A stretch of DNA of 64,000 nt from Rhynchopus euleeides (GCA_963210315.1 OY723300.1:1364001-1428000), one strand, 5' to 3'. Numbered from the stretch's first letter, positions 10,919 to 22,612 are shown. Notes: generated by a model not told the origin, from the letters alone. Numbers and translations: made by a program.

Positions 10919-13900
10919 TGGCAAAAAAAGGAGGAGGAGGAGGGAAAATTTTCCCGGATTCGCTTTTTTTTGGTTTATTGTGATGTGCGGGTTTGCGGGG
11001 GGAGGGAGAGTTCGGCGCAAAAGGGGGGAGGAGGGGGGAAACCCCTTGGGGGGGGGGGGGAGTATAGAGATTAGTAACGTGCGGCAGGTTGGAGGGGGGG
11101 GGGGGAGGGCGACGTCGGACAAAACTGCGTTGTGTCTGACAACGGGGGGGTGGGGGTGGGGAGGGTTTTATACATATGACACACAGGAGATCCTCAGCTC
11201 AAGGAGCCATCCGCCTGCAAATCTGGGGGGAGGAGGAGGGGTGTGGGGGGGGGGGGCGATGCTGTTTTGTTGCGCCCTGTTTTTCGCTGCTGTGACTATC
11301 CACGGCATATTTTTTTTTGCCAGGCTTCAGATTGAGTTTTTGGTCTCGCCTGACACCCACCCACCCTCACCTCCCCCCCTCCCCTCTCTCCCCCGCACCA
11401 CCCAGCCCTCTCGAATGAAGAGTCAGGTGATGGCCGGGGGGGGGGGGGTGTGGGAGGCGATTCGCTCCCGACGGTGCAGAAAAGTGAGTCTCCTCACGAA
11501 TTTAGGTGCCAAGCTGTGCTGTGTGCTGGTGGTGGCTCTTCGTATCGAACTGCCAAGTATTCTTGGCCCGAGCAGCGGTGTTTTGCTGGGTTCTGCAAAA
11601 GAGTGTTCTGTGGAGAGATGAAGGGAGGGGGGGGGGGTGTGTGTGTGTGCAGTGAAGCTCCTCTCTCAAGCAGCACGGGGAGTCCACGGGGCCCACACCC
11701 ACAGTGGTTCTGTTCAAAGAGAAACTTGACTTGACCGATCAACACCCCTTCAGGGGGATGTGTGTGGAGGCCGGCATGCTCAGCAGGTGGGGGCACCCTT
11801 TGCCTGCTTGCTCAGAGCCGGTTCAACCGTCTGCAAAACCAACTGCTGCCCGCCTTCCCCCCCCCCCCCTTCTCCCTCTCGTCTGATGTGGTCTCGTTCT
11901 CAGACCCGTGGTTTTTTCTTCTTCTCAACCCGCCCCTCCCACTTACTGCGGTGTCATATCGATACCCAAGGGGCTGGATGCAGTCTTCATGGAATCTTTC
12001 ACATCTTTCTTGGAAGTAGGGCCACCTGTGTGTGAGGCGGTGCTGAGGATATTGTCGAGCAAAAGGCATGCCGATACCGGCTGAAGGAAGCGTTCCCTCT
12101 TCCGTGCATAGCTGCCGTGTTTTTTCCCCTTGTTTGTATTAGCATCGAACAACGCTTTGAAGCACCTTCTCGCGGGGCACCCCAAAAATCAGTTTTTGTG
12201 GGGTGCGGCGTGGGGAGCGTTTGTTTTTTTTGTAGCAAAGCCGGGCCGTTTTTTTTGTTGTTGTTTGTACGAACGGTTCCCATGTCACGCTTTCCGGCAA
12301 CACGCACACAACCCACACATGAGAACACAATGAAAAAATACACATGACGCGGTAGTGGGGCCCGGCGTGTTGTTTTCGACTCATCGGCCGACTCCTCGGA
12401 ATACACATTTAGTCTGAGGCCTCACTCCAGCGTCGTGAAAACATAGGGCTGACGATACCCATATGCGGATGGCTGAAGACACTGAGCCTGGACGTCTCCA
12501 AACTCACCAGGATTTGTCGGCGTCGATCGCCAAACTAAACCCCCACCCACCCTCGATCTCACGGACGCACACCCACGCACACCATCCATTGTCGTCTCCC
12601 TCGCCCTACAGGCACATGCCCCCCGGAGGGTCTTGTTTAATTTAATTGCATTTCCTCTTGGCTTTCAACCACCCCCACCCCCCTTCTCCTCGCACCTCTT
12701 CGCCAGGTCTCGGATGCTGCAAAAGGTGAAGTGCTCGTCGTGGTGTACTCTGTGCCCTTATTGCGATAAGGGCGTTTTTTTTCTCTGCATTCCTGTCCAC
12801 CGTACCCACTCCCCAACCGGGTTGGGCCCCATGACCACACACACACACAGCATTCTCTCGCAACCTCCTTTATATGCGTTCTCACCTATTCATAACTGTT
12901 TGCGATAACCTGCTTCGGAGGGGAGTGCACGTTTTTTTTGCCGCGTTCGCTGCTGCGTTCAACGACGAAGTTAATGCACTTCTTTCCGGAGTTAGCTTAT
13001 CATCGATTCAGTTGGTCGATTCCTTTGTCTGGTTTTGAAAAAAATACCGGGCGCGTCGTGACTACGAGCGACGAAGCGTAGCGAAAGTCGCGAGGTAATG
13101 AAGAAAATCGTACAACTGAAAGCTATAGAAGGACCACGCCTTCAAGGGGCTTCCACAGCCTTTGGCACAGGAGTGCGCGCAGCGCTCAACGAAAAGTGTT
13201 GTCGGGCAGGGTTTCCTCTTCTTATAGCGAAAGGTGTACATTTTTTTTCCTGTTGGATGGACACCCAATCCACGCAGGTGTGCACAATATATTTTCCTCT
13301 CACCAGGGAGGGAGGCGCTGTTCGCTGTTGCTCCTACTATGTGCCAAACCTACTTTTTGCCGTGCCAGTCTCTTCTGCCCCACCCCCTCTCCCTAAATTG
13401 AGAGCTACTGGGGGCCCTCGCTACCAGTCACTACTCGTCACTGCTCGTCAGCCAGTGGGGGGGAAGTGGGCCGTGGCTCACTTTTTCTCACTCAGCCACA
13501 CTTGGTAGCGAAGGCCCCCACTCGCTTCTTCTGCACACACTTCGGCGAAGCCACCCCACACCCCCTCCCCTTCCCGAGGCAGCCCCCAACGGTTTTCGGG
13601 CCGGATAATCTCCCCAACATGCCTGGAAAGGGGTGTGCGCCGGTTTGCCTGTGCCACCGGTCTCCGGCGTTCACACCAGAATGCGCAAGGCTGTTCTTCA
13701 GTAAGCAAATGTTGGATGAGGTGAGGTTGGCATCAAACAGAGAAAGTCCATGAAAGACTGCTGCGAGATAGCCTGGCACGCAAAGGCCAGACCTTCCCGC
13801 CTCCCTTCGGGAGGTGAATCTTTTTGTGTTTTCCACACGAAATCCCCGCCACGCAAACACACACACACACACATACACCCCTTCCTGTTGCTGCATTTAT

Positions 13901-14559
13901 TCTTCATTTTCGCCACTTTTCGGGCTTTGGCGCACAAAACGCCGCATTATACTTTATCCTGCGATTCCCCCACTGCGTGCGCTGGGTCGGCGCAGCAGTC
14001 CACAACAACCGCCTGCCCATCCTGGGCAAGCAGGGAGAAGGAGACGTGTGAAGGGGGTGAGTGACGTGCTGTGTTGTGGCAGTGGCGGTGGTGGTTCACC
14101 CGGGGCAGCCGGCACGAGACATATCCACGCTGTGTTTCATCCCGGGTCATGCTGCAGACACCGTCGCCAGGCAGTGAAGGGAAAAAAATGAACACAAAAA
14201 AAAATATTGCAGGCGAGACCAGGCGTGTATCTATTTCACGGAATGAAAATAGGAATTTGGGGAAAAAATATTTTTTTGCACTATTTTTTTGCACTTTTTT
14301 CCTTTGGATTTTATAGTGACCAGGGTATAAGATAGACTTTTTTTCTGGCGCCGTTTTCCGGTTTTTCTGGTTTTGAAAATTTTTCGCGCGCGCCTTCGGC
14401 GCGCGCGACCCGCGCAAACCCTCCCAGAGTCTGAGAAGGCCCGGTGCCTGCGCGCGTCCTGTCGTACTGAGGCTGCTTGGTGGGGCAGGCGCAGCAGCTG
14501 CTTTGAAAGTTTGGACTCTCGACCAAAAAACCGGTCTGGTGCAATGCTTTTACACAGGG
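10919..14559. other. Intergenic, 3.6 kb, no convincing gene
   Basis: Many poly-G and poly-T runs, short simple repeats (CA/TG tracts near 12840 and 13860) and one copy of the 'gcgacgaagcgtagcg' dispersed repeat (about 13066-13245). AT-rich decayed repeat DNA with a GCGCGC hairpin lies at 14190-14415. No open frame shows family resemblance. Confidence 0.5.
13066..13245 (+). repeat. Dispersed repeat (GAGCGACGAAGCGTAGCG family), diverged copy
   Basis: Shares its order of motifs with 43068-43270: GAGCGACGAAGCGTAGCG, then a TCGTAC stretch, then GCGCTCAACGAAAAG, ending in ATAGCGAAAGG. Parts also occur at 21340-21470 and twice inside the FHA-gene intron (53636-53790). No coding capacity; origin unknown. 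Confidence 0.65.
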
Positions 14560-14617
14560 GGGTCTGGGGGGCGGAGCCCCCCAGCCGCCGGAGGCCACGG
14601 TAGTGAACATCTGTTCA
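14560..14617 (-). repeat. GC-rich hairpin repeat, copy 3
   Basis: The only minus-strand copy of the repeat described at 2887. It keeps the GAACATCTGTTCACTA leader and the perfect stem with a GGA loop. Confidence 0.8.
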
Positions 14618-15460
14618 CTACAGTCTGGATTCGCTTGTAAGTAGGAAGGCTTCGCTGTATCGCAGCCCGGCCAGCAGGAGATCACTGGTCCTTGAGGGTT
14701 CAACCTTCAGGGTGGAGGAGGACGGGGGAGCGACCACTCGTGACAGGTGTGCGTTGTGGGTGGAGTGGGTGCACGACAGAATGGCCAAAGGGTCCACGAG
14801 ATCTCTGCACACATTCCGTTATCGAGGAGATGGGCACCTAGCTGTGACGACAGGCAACAAACAAATCTCATCTGTTAGTTGCCCCCAATAGGCTTGGCGA
14901 CCTTCAAGACTGCTTGAAAGTCGTTCGTGTTCTCGTCTCAGCCCTCCAGACTGCAGTCTTAGACTCCCTCTTAGACATGGTGGCTGGAGTCCACCATGTG
15001 TGCACCTTCAAAACAGAAGAGACCTGCATGACGAGGTCACCACCCACCGGGCCATCCGCTAGGTCCATTTTTCTTCTCCGCTTCTCTGCCTTCTTTGGAC
15101 TATTTGAGCTCTGTGCGGATCACGATGGGGTCACTTTCTATTTTTTTATGGCGTTTTTTCTGACTGTTTTACTGTCCCAAAGTCACAAGAAAAACCGCCA
15201 AAAATGAGACCGACCTTTTTTTTTTTTCCCAGAAAACCGGGAACCGGGAAACCCTGGTTTTGAAAACCGGAAAACCAGACCTATCTTATCCCCTGATAGT
15301 GACCCTACTTGGTATTGGCCGAAAATTTTTATGTTCCCGGTCTTGGATGTGCTCAAACAGTCAAAAGAACACATTTTCCGGATGCAAAAAAAATTTGCAC
15401 CTGGGGGTGGAGAGGGGGGTCGGAGGGCGGTGGTGTGAGAGGCTTGCTCTCAAACCAACA
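14618..15460. other. Intergenic, no gene seen
   Basis: AT-rich toward its right end, with AAACCGG-type short repeats near 15225-15275 that resemble parts of 14330-14380. No coding signal. Confidence 0.4.
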
Positions 15461-15517
15461 GATGTTCACTACCGTGGCCTCCGGCGGCTGGGGGGCGGAA
15501 CCCCCCAGACCCCCCCA
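15461..15517 (+). repeat. GC-rich hairpin repeat, copy 4
   Basis: Same repeat as at 2887; here the loop reads GGAA and the flanking stem is slightly altered. Confidence 0.8.
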
Positions 15518-15581
15518 TGCGACATGTGCTATCTGTCAGTTGTGTTGTACTTGAGCGTATGCGACTATGGAGCCAGGCCAA

Positions 15582-15637
15582 CAGACGTTCGCTACCGTGG
15601 CCTCCGGCGGCTGGGGGGCTCCGCCCCCCAGACCCCC
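15582..15637 (+). repeat. GC-rich hairpin repeat, copy 5
   Basis: Copy with leader ACAGACGTTCGCTACCGTGG, 121 bp after copy 4. The TCC loop is retained. Confidence 0.8.
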
Positions 15638-16716
15638 CTGTGGCTTGTGCCTGGTCTTGGAGCCAAGCTTGCGCGTACGGGGCTGGGCATATCGGTTCAC
15701 ACCTCGCGGGAGGCTGGGCCGAGCCTGATCTCTCAGAGACGAACACCTTGCGAATGCGATCGGGTTTGCGGGCTTGCGGCTATGACATCTCGAAAGGGTC
15801 GTCGGGGCCCGTGATATGTTTCGGGTTCACTTGGTGGGCATCCGTGGCGAGGAACCACGTGTATGTGTGCGAGGAAGCAAGGAGATACCACACCGGAGCC
15901 ACACAGCACCAGGTCGACCTGGATCTGGTCGAGCTCAGGGGGAAGGAAGCACAGTCACCAAAGTGAGTCACCACCGCCGGCCTCAACCACCAAACTGCAA
16001 CGCAGAGGTTCCGCTATTCTCACAAGGAAGGCGCCCTGGGATGTACAGTGATTTGTGTGCAGCATCAAGAGGCACTGACCGCCTTGAACAGAGAGGTAGT
16101 GTACAGGTGGCGAGCAGTGGGAGGGCGTGCTGTGTCCTTCCACTTCCCCATCTACCTCCATTCGTTCACCGTTGTTGATAGCGATTTTTTCGCCATTTTT
16201 TCGAATCGTATGCATCGGTGAGGCCGAGTGAATCAAAATAGCGCAAAACTCACACCAAAATCTGTGTCTGAGGCACAGAAATCGTGCAAAAAAGCACCCA
16301 AAAAAAGTGCAAAAAAACCAAAATAGGATTTCGAAAATCGGCCAAAATACCCCCAAAATAGAGCCACACCTGGGCGAGACCAAGTCTGATCCTAAATCGG
16401 AGTAAGTATAAGAGATTCGGCCAAAATATATTTTTTTCCTTTATTTTTTTCCTTTTGGTTCTGAGCCAAGTAACATGGACCAATACAATTTCTGGAGAAA
16501 AAGAAATACCATGGCGTGAGCCACGGATTCGAACGATTCAAATAAAGCCATTTTCGGGAGGAAAAAAAATGGGACCAAAAATGGGGGAAGTGGGGGCTGG
16601 GTGGGCCAGCCCCCACAGACCATGGCCTCCACCTGGCTTCCAGTACTGCCTCCCGCGCGGCACTGGGTTCCTACCTGATGTCGGAGTGTTCCACACCGAG
16701 TTCATCTTGGTAAGGT
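15638..16716. other. Intergenic, no gene seen
   Basis: Contains an AT-rich stretch (16170-16580) of CCAAAAT/CAAAAAA type decayed repeat. No recognisable coding region. Confidence 0.4.
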
Positions 16717-16773
16717 ACAGATGTTCACTACCGTGGCCTCCGGCGGCTGGGGGGCACCGCCCCCCAGACCCCC
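16717..16773 (+). repeat. GC-rich hairpin repeat, copy 6
   Basis: Copy with an ACC loop. The sequences after copies 6 and 7 are also similar to each other (CTTATGCGACTGGGG then TTCTTCGCTACCG), so a longer ~250-bp unit is tandemly duplicated here. Confidence 0.8.
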
Positions 16774-16965
16774 CATGCAGACCAGCGGCGTGTGCTGGCT
16801 TGTCCTTATGCGACTGGGGTTCTTCGCTACCGTCAAGTTTTCGTCAAAGTTCGGCGATTTCCTCCAATACATACAGAGGAGGAAATACACCAACACACTC
16901 GTCTGACTGCTTCTGCCCGCGCAACACTGGGTTCCGACCTGATGTCGGAGCGATCCACAGCTCGG

Positions 16966-17019
16966 AAGTTCACTACCGTGGCCTCCGGCGGCTGGGGGGC
17001 TCCGCCCCCCAGACCCCCC
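16966..17019 (+). repeat. GC-rich hairpin repeat, copy 7
   Basis: Copy with a TCC loop. Together with copy 6 it heads a duplicated unit that carries TTTTCGTCAAAGTTCGGCGA downstream. Confidence 0.8.
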
Positions 17020-17936
17020 TGTGGCTTGTGCTTGTCCTTATGCGACTGGGGGGTTCTTCGCTACCGCCAGGTTTTCGTCAAAGTTCGGCGATTTCCTCGG
17101 ATGCATACATAGGCTGTGACGGGCGCTGTGAAAACAAAATGACCCCACCACGATCCGCACCGAGCTCAAAAATGCAAATAAGGGCGGAAAAACGGGGGGG
17201 AACGGGGAAAAAAGGAGAAGGAAAAAAAGCCGGAGTAAATTTTCAGGATTTTGGCCGAAAAACCCCGGTGTAAGGATCATACATGGGCGAGACACGGGTG
17301 TGGGGTGTTGTCTGTGTGTGTTGGTGGACAAATCGGAAAAGGCCCGGTGCCTCTCGGCTAAGTCTAGCTCGCGACGATTTCCGACCCCAAAAAAAAAAGG
17401 CTAAAAAAATACTGGCGCCTGTGTGTGCGTTGAAACCCCCCACACTCGCCGCCTGTGGGGCGCTGTGCAGGCACCAACCGGCACGTCATGACATGTGCAC
17501 GCGCCTCACCCACCCCCACCACCCCCCTCGCGCCCCCTCCCTCTCCTGCTCGAAGGTGTGTCGGGACGCTTGCCTTCGCTTCATTTTTTGACAAGCCACG
17601 CCCTTCCCCCCTCTTCCCTCACTTCTCCTGTGTGGTGTGTGTGTGTGTCGGAGGGGGTTTATAGGCCGCGACGAACGTTGTGTTGGATTTCTCAGAATTT
17701 TGTGTTCGGGGGGGGGGGGAGGGGGGGGGAACGCTCGCACAAACCCTTCTACCCCCCACCACCACACCCCCCTCCTCCCTCTCCTCCCCCCCCCCCCTCT
17801 CCCACCCAACTTCTCTCCCGAATCGTTGCGTTACAACATGATCCTGCTCACATATCATGCCTGAAGAACTCTCTCCCCAACCCCCCAACCCCCTCACCAC
17901 CAACCACAATCACCACTCCCGCCCCCCCTCCCCTGC
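17020..17936. other. Intergenic, no gene seen
   Basis: Carries a fragment of the 21.7-kb satellite unit (AATGACCCCACCACGATCCG near 17139-17158), poly-G runs, and a long C-rich pyrimidine stretch that leads into the receptor gene. Confidence 0.45.
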
Positions 17937-17938
17937 AG
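17937..17938 (+). promoter_or_regulatory. Probable 5' splice-leader or 5'UTR acceptor
   Basis: AG of CCCCTCCCCTGCAG, after ~60 nt of C/A-rich DNA, 19 nt before the ATG at 17958. Confidence 0.55.
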
Positions 17939-17957
17939 ATTTAGAAGAGAGTGGAAG

Positions 17958-20603
17958 ATGTGGAAAATGCGTGGTGCTGTTGCCGCTGCTATATGCCTCT
18001 CTCTGCTTCCGGCATGCCAGGCTGCAGGTGCCGTGCTGCCTGGCGGGACCTTCAAAGTGGCTTACCTGTTGGAGGGCCCGCTGGCCGACCAGGGCTGGAA
18101 CTACGCGCTGAACCTTGGTAGGATCGCGGCGCATGACAAGCTGAGAGCCCTTCTGACCCCACAGAACATCACATATGTGGACGAGGCGTATGAGGAGGTG
18201 GTGGGCGACCAGATGGACGTGATGTACGACAAGCTGGCCGGTGATGGGTACAACCTCATCCTGGCCACCTCATTCACCTTCGCAGGGACGGTGCAGAAGG
18301 CTGCTCAGAGGCACCCCAATACGCACTTTGCCCACATCCCGAGCCAGGGTGGTGATCTGCCGAATTTATACACAGCGAGCATCCGGGGTGACCAGGCGAT
18401 GTTTGCGGCAGGGATCCTCGCGGGGGGCACGACGAAGACAAAGCGGATCGGGTTTGTGCTTCCGATGAAGACCCCCGGGGTGAACATCAACGTCAACATG
18501 ATATACCTCGCGGCGCAGATCGGGGCAGGGGGTGTTGTGAACGCGACACACGTGGATCACGTCGTGGAGTTTATCTACATCGACATCAGGACATTTGCCG
18601 ACCGCGACAAGATGCTCGAGGCGGCGGTGCGGCTGCACAAGCTGGGGTGTGACGTGCTGATGCACAACACCGACGAACCCACAGTCGACCTCTACGCAAA
18701 GGAGAACGGGCTCCTATCTGTCGGGCAGTTCAACAACATACGGCACATCGTGGGTGAGTCTGTTCTCACCTCCACCGCATACGACTGGGGACCCCTCTTC
18801 TTCGACGTGCAGATGCTCTCAGTCACGGGTGATTTGGAAAAGCCTGGAACGGACCGCAGCCCCCAGTCTTACAGATACGCAGAGGGCGGGCCTGTGGCGC
18901 ACGAGCCCTCCTTCGCAGCATCGCGTGCCTCAGTCGTCCTGTTCCGCGATGCTGTGTCGCGGATGAGGCAGGGCATCTTCGACCCCACCTGCCTTGCCAT
19001 GCACGTCGGGGGTGTTCTGCGGCCCTCCTGCATGAACACCTCAGAGGAGGTGCGCTCCACATCGTTCATCATCGACGGCCCTGTGGATGTCTACAACGGG
19101 AGTGCAATGCAGCTGGTACCGGAGCTGTGTGGCGAGGGGAAGAGACACACAGTGCACATCGTTCACAGCCCCCCCGCGTATGATGTGGTGTGCATCGCCT
19201 GCACCCCAGGGACATACGCTGTGGAGGCCGGGGTGACGGAGTGCACCACGTGCCCTGCAGGCACCTTCTCTGGGGAGGGCTCCCCCAACTGCACGGGGTG
19301 CCCCGAGGGGACGTGGAGCGCAGAGGGGGCGGTGAACTGCACGCGCTGCCCTGACGGGGCGACCAACTCGGGGGCAGGCAATGCGGGGTGCCCTGTGGAG
19401 CTGGCGGAAACTGACAACACGCTTGTTATTGTGCTGGCTGCTGTGTTTGGTGGGCTGGTTCTGATTGTCTCTCCGGTCGTGTGTTGGAAGGTGATGGCGG
19501 ACCGCGCCAAGATGAATGCGATGTACTCAGAGAAGGCGGTTGCGCAGAACTGCGCCAGCAGCATCGCGTGCATGCGACTCGAGGAGGTGGACTACATCCG
19601 GCACATCGAGCGCCCCTCCCTCATTATCCAGTCGCTCATCCTCATCATGGACAACCTCGTGGAGTACAGGCGCTACCTCCCGCAGACCTTGCTTGTGGAG
19701 CGGCAGAGCGACAGCGACGTTAGTGAGTCCGTCACCAAAAACTCATCCACGTCGCTGTCTGCTCCAACCGGTTCCATCGGTGCTGCGACACTGGATGCAT
19801 CAACTGTTGCAGGGCGTGCCCGTGTCACTGTGGGTGTGTCTGTGATGCGGAGGGAGCTTACCATCGTGGCAGTGAACATCGTGTCCTTCCTGCGTCTGTT
19901 CAGGCATGACGACCCCTACGTCGCCGTGGGTTTGCACGCCTCTGTCGCTGAGCGGCTGATCACAATCTTCAACCAGACATCCGGTGCGAGCGAGACCTTC
20001 AACGGGGACCGCTTCGTTGCGACATACAACACGGTCCGCTCCTGCGTGAGCCACAAGATGTCTGGCTGCAAAGCCCTCACACTCCTTGCCCCTGTGGCAG
20101 CTGACCTGAAGGTGAAGTTCTCATCGTCATGCGTCAGCGGGACTGTGCGCTGTGGGACCGTGGGCTGCCCCCAGATGAAGCGGTACACCTTCTTCGGTGC
20201 GTGTGTGCCGTGGGCGTTTGCCCTCGAGAGGATATGCAAGTCCATGGGTGTTTCGAACCTCATCGACAACTCGATATTTCAGGAAGCCCCCAGGTTCGAG
20301 CTCTTTTCCATGGACGCAGTGCTCTTCCTGAAGCACGGCGAGCAGCCCAAGCGGGTCTACACAGTGAAGGCCGAGCGCCAGGTGGAGGCCGAGGAATGGA
20401 TGTACCAGCTCGAGTCGTGTGAGTCCGACTCTCAGGAGGACGTGGTGTGGAACAAGTGGGCGGCTGCTGTGATGGAAAAAGAGTGGGGCCAGGCAGAAGA
20501 GCTGTGGAAGTCTGCAAAATCCATCAAAGTTGATGCAGCCGAGAAGCTGCTCTCTTCATTCCACGCGCGCACATGGGCACCGACGGAGGTGCAGCACCAT
20601 TGA
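17958..20603 (+). CDS. Single-pass receptor: BMP/PnrA ligand domain, Cys-rich stalk, pseudo-cyclase
   Basis: 881 residues in one exon. Residues 1-22 form a signal peptide. Residues ~32-370 match the BMP/Med/PnrA substrate-binding family: FKVAYLLEGPLADQGWN, then GYNLILATSFTFAG, then RGDQAMFAAGILAGGTTKTK; bacterial relatives bind nucleosides. Residues ~412-480 are Cys-rich GCC2/GCC3-type repeats (CTPGTY, CPAGTF, CPEGTW, CPDGAT). One membrane span lies at ~487-510. The cytosolic part (~630-830) follows the class III nucleotidyl cyclase layout, but the first metal Asp is Asn640, the transition-state Asn is Pro751 and the Arg four residues on is Ala755; GD at 683-684 remains. It therefore looks like a catalytically dead cyclase. 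The layout recalls trypanosomatid receptor adenylate cyclases with a different ligand domain. Likely a surface sensor, perhaps for nucleosides, acting by dimerisation; that role is inference. Confidence 0.85.
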   Translation: MWKMRGAVAAAICLSLLPACQAAGAVLPGGTFKVAYLLEGPLADQGWNYALNLGRIAAHDKLRALLTPQNITYVDEAYEEVVGDQMDVMYDKLAGDGYNLILATSFTFAGTVQKAAQRHPNTHFAHIPSQGGDLPNLYTASIRGDQAMFAAGILAGGTTKTKRIGFVLPMKTPGVNINVNMIYLAAQIGAGGVVNATHVDHVVEFIYIDIRTFADRDKMLEAAVRLHKLGCDVLMHNTDEPTVDLYAKENGLLSVGQFNNIRHIVGESVLTSTAYDWGPLFFDVQMLSVTGDLEKPGTDRSPQSYRYAEGGPVAHEPSFAASRASVVLFRDAVSRMRQGIFDPTCLAMHVGGVLRPSCMNTSEEVRSTSFIIDGPVDVYNGSAMQLVPELCGEGKRHTVHIVHSPPAYDVVCIACTPGTYAVEAGVTECTTCPAGTFSGEGSPNCTGCPEGTWSAEGAVNCTRCPDGATNSGAGNAGCPVELAETDNTLVIVLAAVFGGLVLIVSPVVCWKVMADRAKMNAMYSEKAVAQNCASSIACMRLEEVDYIRHIERPSLIIQSLILIMDNLVEYRRYLPQTLLVERQSDSDVSESVTKNSSTSLSAPTGSIGAATLDASTVAGRARVTVGVSVMRRELTIVAVNIVSFLRLFRHDDPYVAVGLHASVAERLITIFNQTSGASETFNGDRFVATYNTVRSCVSHKMSGCKALTLLAPVAADLKVKFSSSCVSGTVRCGTVGCPQMKRYTFFGACVPWAFALERICKSMGVSNLIDNSIFQEAPRFELFSMDAVLFLKHGEQPKRVYTVKAERQVEAEEWMYQLESCESDSQEDVVWNKWAAAVMEKEWGQAEELWKSAKSIKVDAAEKLLSSFHARTWAPTEVQHH

Positions 20604-21745
20604 ATACCACTGGTTGAGGATGTGCGCTTTCTGCAGGCGTCTTGTTCATCTTCACCGGAATCCCTTGCTCTCCATTTTCAACTCCCCAACTTATATCATT
20701 GGTGTCGGAGAATGCACCACGTATCAGCCCGACAGAACCGTGCTGCAGTTGCCATCCACAGCAGCTGCAGGTGGCATGGGGTCCAGGACCCTTCACGCTT
20801 ATCATTACACCCCCCCCCCCCTTTCCCCCCTTTCCTTTGCTTTCCTTCTCCCTCCCCAATGAACTGCGAATGTGTAAAACGTGGCGCAGGGCCTCCGATA
20901 CGAAATTTCTTTCTTTTGTTCGGGGTGCTTCCCCACAGTGGTCGGCAGCGCCCTCTCGCCACTTCTTCATATTTTGCCACAGCCGGAAACTCAGACCCCT
21001 GCCAGACTTGTGGCGGGTGACACCCCTCCTGTTCACTTTTCTGCGATATATACCCAAACGTCGCATCGCCTGATCCAGCTCTGAGTGGTGATGAGACTCT
21101 GAACTGCGCGTCGCGGGACCCGCGACACTTCAGCCGCACGTGCCTCCCCAGCGTGGGCACGTGGTATTCACGAAAGCAGGGACACAGCCCTGCCTCTCAC
21201 CCTCCAGTCGTTGCCATCTTTCGGAGAACTTTGGGATGCCAGTCGACACTGCCCGCCCTGGCTGCTGCCTGTGAGCCCCTTCACAGGCCCGGCGGAGTGG
21301 GGCAGTGGATTTTTTTTTGTGACGTGGCATTGTATGCCATAGAGTTGCGCAGTAGCGAAGGATATAAAGTATCACGGCACGACTGATTGCCAGGGATCAG
21401 CGCTTCGCTTTGTACAGGGCCTCAAACACTGCTTGGAGGCACAAAGTGTGTGGCGCTCAATGAAAATTTTTTGTCAGAACAACGCGTTTTTCCAGGGGGG
21501 GCTCCCCGCGGGCTGAGGTCAGGCTGGCGACCCAGGTTTTCAGGGTGACACCAGGATTTCCTCGAAATTTTGGGTGACCCCCACCCTGGTCGGGGGGGGG
21601 GGGGGTCCCTCGCAAAGTGGGGGGCAGGGGGGGGGGGTACACTGGCTACCTCCCGCACCTGTAGGAAAGGACCCCCCCCCCCTTGTACCTGTACAGGGGG
21701 GGGTACTTTTACCCAATTGGCATTTCCCAGTAAGTGGTGTCAATA
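20604..21745. other. Intergenic, no gene seen
   Basis: 3' flank of the receptor gene. It includes a diverged copy of the GCGACGAAGCG-type dispersed repeat (about 21340-21470) and poly-G/poly-C runs near 21590-21690. Confidence 0.45.
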
Positions 21746-22612
21746 GGCACCCCATGGCCAAAATGACCCCACCACAATCCGCACGGATCCCAAATATCCC
21801 AAAGAACGGGTTTTTGGAAAATCCGAGGGGGGGGGTCCCGCTGGGTGGGTAGGTGGGGTGGGGTGTGGGCTGGTGAAGGTGGCTGCCTCCCAGCCACCTT
21901 CACCCATGACCAGTCCCTGAACCAGACCCACGTTTCATGGGCGAAACTTGGCTCGTACACCACCAAAGTGACCCCACTGTGATCCGCAAAAATTCCAAAC
22001 GTTCAAAAGAAAGGGGTTTTGGAACACCCGAGGAGGGGGTCCCACTGGGTGGGTGGGGTGGGGTGTGGGCTGACTGCCTCCCAGCCACGCTGACCAGCCC
22101 CTGAACTAGACCCGTGTTTCATGGGTGATGCTTGGCTCGCACACCACCAAAGTGACCCCACTGTGATCCGCACAAATTCCAAACGTTCAAAAGAAAGGGG
22201 TTTTGGAACACCCGTGGAGGGGGTCCCGCTGGGTGGGTGGGTGTGGCTGCCTCCCAGTCACATTCCCTTAGGACCAGCCCCTGAACCAGAGGCACATTTC
22301 ATGGACGGTGTTTGGCTCCTAGACCCACGAAGTGACCCCACTACGATTCGCAAAAGTTCCAAACGTTCAGAAGAACGGGGTTTTGGAATACCCGAGGAGG
22401 GGGTCCCGCTGGGTGGGTGGGCTGGTGTGGCTGCCTCCCAGTCACATCCTCCTGGGGCCAGCCTCCTATGACCAGACCCTGAATCAGACCCACATTTCAT
22501 GGGTGAAGCTTGACACCTCGACCCACAGTGTGACCCCACTACGATCCGCACAGATTCCAAATAGTCAAAAGAAAGGGGTTTCGGAACACCCGAGGAGGGG
22601 GTCCCGCTGATT
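21746..22612 (+). repeat. Tandem satellite, five ~180-206 bp units
   Basis: The marker GTGACCCCACTRYGATCCGC begins near 21763, 21969, 22152, 22332 and 22530, so units are 206, 183, 180 and 198 bp apart. Each unit goes on with CCAAAYRTTCA, then GGGTTTTGGAA and CCGAGGAGGGGGTCCCGCTG, followed by a pyrimidine-rich CTGCCTCCCAG segment. A single isolated unit lies at 5400-5540 and a fragment near 17139. Unit differences are mostly substitutions. Confidence 0.85.

Noticed and set aside
21746..22612. CRISPR-like array
   Set aside because: Units are ~180-206 bp, diverged and homologous along their full length. There are no short identical repeats with unique spacers, and the context is eukaryotic.
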